DNA of 9,058 nt from Alphaproteobacteria bacterium. GTDB taxonomy: Bacteria > Pseudomonadota > Alphaproteobacteria > Micavibrionales > Micavibrionaceae. Location of the stretch: the NCBI GenBank assembly GCA_030639165.1, contig DAOWDF010000258.1:1-9058 (forward strand), written 5' to 3'. Under the pieces are notes generated by a model. That model had not been told where the DNA came from and did not search any database. It saw nothing but the letters and a program-made list of their open reading frames with translations. Shown piece by piece: positions 5,843 through 9,058 of the stretch. The position numbers were made by a program, and so were the translations under genes. Numbering within the stretch: position 1 is the stretch's first letter; every line of letters starts with the position of its first letter.

Positions 5843-6283
5843 ATGCAAGCAGATATTAAACAGCAAAACAAAGGCAATAAGATTTTGGCAGCAGATGCGA
5901 ATGCAGCCCTGCGCGAATTGGTGAGAATAAGCAGAAAGCTTGTAAATTTCACCGATCAGGAAACGCAAAGTCTGGTTACTAATGACCACATGCGTTTTGC
6001 CTTCACCCAACAGGACAAGGAGCGTCTGGCAGAGCGGTATAGCAAAGCCTCGGAAGAATTCCGAACCCGCCTTGAAGACTTCAGAAGTGCTGATAAATCT
6101 ATTTTGATGCAGCTGGATAAAATACAAGGCGAACTAAGGGACAAGACAGAGAATAATAACGTCCTAATTGATCAAATAAAGAAACGCGCATCTGCCAATA
6201 CGAAAGCCACGCTTTTCACCGTGCAGGAACTTGGGCAGCGCGTTCATTTTGATGAAGCCAACAATCAAACAACGAGAGGATAA
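5843..6283 (+). CDS. FlgN-like flagellar protein, first of a tandem pair
   Basis: A 146-residue, highly charged, almost entirely helical protein without signal peptide or membrane segment. Composition, length and place between flgJ and fliK fit a FlgN-type export chaperone, the cytoplasmic partner of the hook-filament junction proteins FlgK and FlgL. No residue-level signature proves it. Coiled-coil-like heptads run from about 20 to 115. It aligns without gaps to the next gene for roughly 90 residues with an offset of 8: N20/N12, A22-E25/A14-E17 (ALRE), E40-T41/E32-T33, K59/K51, Y66/Y58, R81-x-AD/R73-x-AD and D92/D84. AAGGAAAAG before the ATG is a good ribosome site, and flgJ ends 10 bp upstream. 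It could instead be a rod or hook assembly accessory factor. Confidence 0.6.
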   Translation: MQADIKQQNKGNKILAADANAALRELVRISRKLVNFTDQETQSLVTNDHMRFAFTQQDKERLAERYSKASEEFRTRLEDFRSADKSILMQLDKIQGELRDKTENNNVLIDQIKKRASANTKATLFTVQELGQRVHFDEANNQTTRG

Positions 6284-6288
6284 GGGCT

Positions 6289-6753
6289 ATGACAGAACAA
6301 AAGACATTATCCAAAGACACAAACACCGCCCTTAGGGAGATCACCTCCACTATCAAGAAGATGGAGAAGATCTTTATTGATGAAACTACGGCGCTGAATA
6401 ACATTGATAATAAAGCATTCATGGCATTGCAGGAGCAAAAACTTACCATTGCCAGAGAGTATCAAAATGATATGGGACAGATTCTTGCTCGCAAAGACGA
6501 GCTTAGAAAAGCTGACCCAGCGATAAAGAATACTATTGATCAGATGCAGGCAAAATTTTCCGAGATTTCCAAGAATAACCTTGAAGCTATTGGCCGCATG
6601 CAGCGCTGCACAGAAAAGTTAGGCAACACTATGCGTAGTGCAGCTATACGCGCTGCGCAGAAAAATCGTGGCTATAGCTATGGCGAGACTGGTGCGATTT
6701 CATCAGCGGCCAAAAGAAGAGCAATATCCTCAGGCATAAGTGAGAGCGTATAA
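6289..6753 (+). CDS. FlgN-like flagellar protein, second of a tandem pair
   Basis: A 154-residue helical, charged cytoplasmic-type protein, paralogous to the gene before it. Shared positions include N12, ALRE (14-17), ET (32-33), K51, Y58, RKAD (73-76), DQMQ (84-87), NN (96-97) and I101. The C-terminus differs: residues about 105-154 are basic and Ser/Gly rich (SAAIRAAQKNRGYSYGE, then AAKRRAISSGISESV) and probably disordered, unlike the first copy. A single Cys occurs at 107. Ribosome site GAGGATAAGGG is placed just before the ATG, 5 bp after the previous stop, and fliK starts 2 bp after this gene ends. The role is inferred: a FlgN-type chaperone, or a diverged duplicate serving another export substrate. 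Confidence 0.55.
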   Translation: MTEQKTLSKDTNTALREITSTIKKMEKIFIDETTALNNIDNKAFMALQEQKLTIAREYQNDMGQILARKDELRKADPAIKNTIDQMQAKFSEISKNNLEAIGRMQRCTEKLGNTMRSAAIRAAQKNRGYSYGETGAISSAAKRRAISSGISESV

Positions 6754-6755
6754 TA

Positions 6756-8540
6756 ATGACTTTAAACTTTTTTACAGCACAGCAAGGTTTTCAAAAGCCC
6801 CTTATAGACCCACAATCACAACATGTGGGCGCTAAAAGAGAATATGTGCCTTCTGCGAGAGCGGAAGAAAGAGATAAATTCACTACATCAAGATCTTCTC
6901 AAAGCGATGATACACAGACATCAAAGCGTGAGGATGACTTTGCCAGACTTGTTCGCGAGCTTAAAGACACAAAAAATGCTGCTAAACCAGCGAGGCCAAA
7001 TGCTAATTTAGCTAAAACAGATACTGCCGCAGAAACAACTTCGGCAGAGCCTATTCCAGCAAATTCAATAGGTTTGTTCGCGCAAGCCTTCCATACAAAA
7101 GAGGCTAGCGTAACTATAGAGGCCCCTACTGTTCAGGAAGGTGACGCAGAGGTAACTGCCGCAACAGTTGGACACCCTAACAAGCCTTTGGTTAACTCGG
7201 CAAATATTGCCGCCCTAAACTCAGAAATACAGCGTTTAATCTCAGAAGCTAAAACAAGCAATGAAGATACGCCTGAGGTTGAGGTAGAAGCAATAGCTGG
7301 CCAGATAACAGAAGAAGTAGCCGAACAAATATCAGATCAAATAACGGCAGCCATTCCACCTGAGACCAAACCTGAAGAGGTTAAAAGCATCTTCGCCCTA
7401 CTCGCTTCAATTATTAGCGATAGCAATAAAGATAGTAAAGGCGATGAAGCCTCTGCCGATGCAAGCGCTACGGATAGACCTCTTATATCTATACTTAAAA
7501 ATATTGAAGCGCTGGCAAAATCAGATGAAGCCGCCGCCATTACAACTGGCCTTAGCCCACAGCAGCTAACTCAGCTACAAGAGCATATCCAAAAGTATCT
7601 TAATGATGAGCTGAATGCCGACGATACCGAGACATTAGAAGCGATAGCGGCGCAATTTGTATCTTTAGCCCCCCCTGCCGAGACAAAAAGAGCAGCAAAA
7701 GGTGAGGATATAGTTCAGAGTAAAGTTCAAATACTACCTGAGCAAGCTAACGCCCCTGTTAAGAAAGATCTTATCCAGCAACAGGAAAGCAACCAAGCTC
7801 AAAACCGTTATGATGCGCGCTTTAACGCAAGGTATGAGGGCGGCACCGAGGATAGTGCGGGCGCAGATAATAATGATGGTGAGCCGCTAGATTTTAAAGC
7901 AACGCTAAAGAACTTCGCACCTAAAGATAGGGGCAATATTTCACAAAATGCGGGGCAGCGCTTCTTGCAAGCAACTGGCCTTAGCCAAAATGGTGGAGCG
8001 CTAACATTTGACCCACTAACGCCACAAAGTACCGCTGCTACAACCGCGACATCACCGCTTCAAAGCGCGCTTACTAATATTGTAACTCAGAGCCAGAATG
8101 CTGGCTCCACCCACCCTGCTACGCAATTAGTTTCGGCAACGATACAAAAAGCGGTAAAGGCTGGTGAGGATACAAATATTAGGCTCAAACTCGATCCGCC
8201 AGAACTGGGACGCGTTGAGGTTAAGATGAGCATTGATAAGGACAGCGCGACTAAAGTCGTATTAACAATAGAAAAACCAGAGACATACACTCTGCTAAAA
8301 CAAGATATCGAAACATTGCAACGCGCACTTAGTGATGCGGGGCTAGATACAAACGGTGATATTAGCTTTGAGCTAGCCGACCAAAACAATGATTTTGGTG
8401 ATCAAAGACGCGGCAATAATGACGGACAAAATTCCCGCCACGCTAACAATGATAATTTAGATGAAGATGTAATTGAAACCACAATGAATTGGAGCGTCGA
8501 TCCGAATACGGGGCTGATGCATTATAACGCTCTAGTTTAA
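6756..8540 (+). CDS. fliK: Flagellar hook-length control protein FliK
   Basis: Secreted molecular ruler that measures hook length and switches the export apparatus from hook to filament substrates. The 594-residue product has a long low-complexity N-terminal and middle region rich in Ala, Gln, Asn, Thr, Glu and Asp, with no signal peptide, as expected for the stretched ruler part. The C-terminal Flg_hook domain spans about 460-545: IRLKLDPPELGRVEVKMSI, then KVVLTIEKPETYTLLKQDIETLQRALSDAGLD. A hydrophilic Asn/Asp-rich tail follows (GNNDGQNSRHANNDN) and ends in WSVDPNTGLMHYNALV. The ATG lies 2 bp after the preceding stop (TAATAATG), indicating coupling. Length is larger than the 400 or so of Salmonella FliK but normal for this variable family. 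flgD, encoding the hook cap, is next. Confidence 0.92.
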   Translation: MTLNFFTAQQGFQKPLIDPQSQHVGAKREYVPSARAEERDKFTTSRSSQSDDTQTSKREDDFARLVRELKDTKNAAKPARPNANLAKTDTAAETTSAEPIPANSIGLFAQAFHTKEASVTIEAPTVQEGDAEVTAATVGHPNKPLVNSANIAALNSEIQRLISEAKTSNEDTPEVEVEAIAGQITEEVAEQISDQITAAIPPETKPEEVKSIFALLASIISDSNKDSKGDEASADASATDRPLISILKNIEALAKSDEAAAITTGLSPQQLTQLQEHIQKYLNDELNADDTETLEAIAAQFVSLAPPAETKRAAKGEDIVQSKVQILPEQANAPVKKDLIQQQESNQAQNRYDARFNARYEGGTEDSAGADNNDGEPLDFKATLKNFAPKDRGNISQNAGQRFLQATGLSQNGGALTFDPLTPQSTAATTATSPLQSALTNIVTQSQNAGSTHPATQLVSATIQKAVKAGEDTNIRLKLDPPELGRVEVKMSIDKDSATKVVLTIEKPETYTLLKQDIETLQRALSDAGLDTNGDISFELADQNNDFGDQRRGNNDGQNSRHANNDNLDEDVIETTMNWSVDPNTGLMHYNALV

Positions 8541-8599
8541 AATATTAGACATAAGTTAAACGAGTATAATTGAAGAAGGATAAATTTGAAGTATTTTGA

Positions 8600-8690
8600 G
8601 GCGAAAATGGCGGATTTCGAGAACCGGAAGCGTAAAGGTACATTTAGTACCTGCGAACTGGAAGCGCAGAAATATGTTATTTGCAGACCA
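8600..8690 (+). repeat. Structured intergenic repeat, copy 3 (core only)
   Basis: A 91-bp core in the same orientation as copies 1 and 2, lacking their outer flanks. The apical hairpin and its surroundings are identical to copy 1 (AGGTAC, ATTTA, GTACCT). The outer stem is changed on both arms: 8605-8618 pairs with 8669-8682 with one mismatch (8613/8674) and three G-T wobbles, and the pairs T-A and T-A of copy 1 have become A-T (8614/8673) and C-G (8611/8676). It sits between the fliK stop and the flgD ATG, 30 bp before flgD, so it would be in the operon mRNA. Positions 8541-8599 hold nothing else recognisable. Confidence 0.78.
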
Positions 8691-8719
8691 AAAGACGATA
8701 ATTTAGGAAGGATAGGAAA

Positions 8720-9058
8720 ATGGCTAGTGATGTAACAATTAATAATGCATTGGATTTTGCGCAAAGAACGTCAAATTCTTCGGCACAATTAGCTGATGAT
8801 TTTGATGAATTCCTACTATTGCTAACTACGCAATTGCAAAATCAAGATCCGCTGTCACCGATGGATTCGACTGAATTCACTAGCCAGTTAGTTGCATTCT
8901 CTGGCGTGGAGCAGCAAATAAATGCTAACTCTAAACTTGATAGTCTTGTGTCACTTAACCTCGGCTCATCATTTTCTTCGGCGCTTAACTATGTTGGAAA
9001 AGATGTTAGCTATGTAAGTGCGGAAAGCTTTTTCGACGGTGACAAGCCTGTTGAAATT
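8720..9058 (+). CDS. flgD: Flagellar hook cap / hook assembly protein FlgD, 3'-truncated
   Basis: Hook-capping scaffold needed for polymerisation of FlgE onto the rod tip. The visible 113 residues begin MASDVTINNALDFAQ and contain the family signature FDEFLLLLTTQLQNQDPLSP (about 28-47) followed by MDSTEFTSQLVAFSGVEQQ and the start of the cap domain (ALNYVGKDVSYV). The frame runs open to the last base, so the C-terminal half lies beyond the window. AGGAAGGATAGG upstream of the ATG gives the ribosome site. It is preceded by fliK and repeat copy 3, with no sigma-54 promoter visible in the 179-bp gap, so read-through from the flgI operon is the likeliest source of transcription. flgE would be expected next but is not seen. 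Confidence 0.93.
   Translation, partial: MASDVTINNALDFAQRTSNSSAQLADDFDEFLLLLTTQLQNQDPLSPMDSTEFTSQLVAFSGVEQQINANSKLDSLVSLNLGSSFSSALNYVGKDVSYVSAESFFDGDKPVEI

Noticed and set aside
8534..8566. GTTTAA/TTAAAC dyad after fliK as a terminator
   Set aside because: Short, AT-only stem with a long loop and no T-run, so it is too weak to call.
2871..8690. The three repeats as a CRISPR array or array remnant
   Set aside because: Copies are about 90-120 bp, kilobases apart, internally palindromic and without spacer periodicity or cas genes.
8537..8764. Minus-strand open frame across the fliK-flgD gap
   Set aside because: It runs antisense through repeat copy 3 and the flgD start, and its Phe/Ser/Ile-rich sequence looks like a composition artefact.

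Overview
The window is a stretch of a flagellar gene cluster from an AT-leaning alphaproteobacterium. The lineage call rests on FliX, a flagellar regulator known from Alphaproteobacteria. It is also supported by FlgJ reduced to its rod-binding domain (no muramidase), by a DksA of the single-cysteine CEETGEPI type, and by the order flgG-flgA-flgH / (dksA-fliX reversed) / flgI-flgJ. The genus cannot be named from the sequence.

Layout. Positions 1-2330 (+) hold the 3' part of flgG (distal rod), flgA (P-ring chaperone) and flgH (L-ring lipoprotein), closely spaced as one operon. Positions 2331-2993 contain no intact gene. They hold a possible LiuR-like operator, a damaged or non-canonically started small ORF of about 90 codons, a 112-bp hairpin-rich element with imperfect terminal inverted repeats, and copy 1 of a structured repeat. 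Positions 2994-3950 (-) hold fliX then dksA, each with a plausible sigma-70-like promoter. Positions 3951-4309 form a divergent control region with the fliX promoter, two dyads, repeat copy 2 and a near-consensus sigma-54 promoter for flgI. Positions 4310-8540 (+) form a tight operon: flgI (P ring), flgJ (rod-binding), two tandem FlgN-like helical proteins that are paralogues of each other, and fliK (hook-length control). Repeat copy 3 then sits just before flgD (hook cap), which runs off the window end.

The genes work together on rod completion, P/L-ring assembly and hook assembly. FliX and the sigma-54 promoter suggest the FliX/FlbD checkpoint known from Caulobacter, in which sigma-54-dependent flagellar genes are switched by assembly state. 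The regulator itself is not in the window.

The strongest unexplained signal is a family of three intergenic repeats (2871-2989, 4088-4205, 8600-8690), all in the flagellar sense. Each folds into an outer stem, a 4-bp middle helix and an apical hairpin. The copies differ by paired compensatory changes, and wobble pairs are allowed only in the + strand RNA. This points to a conserved structured RNA or hairpin element rather than neutral repeats.
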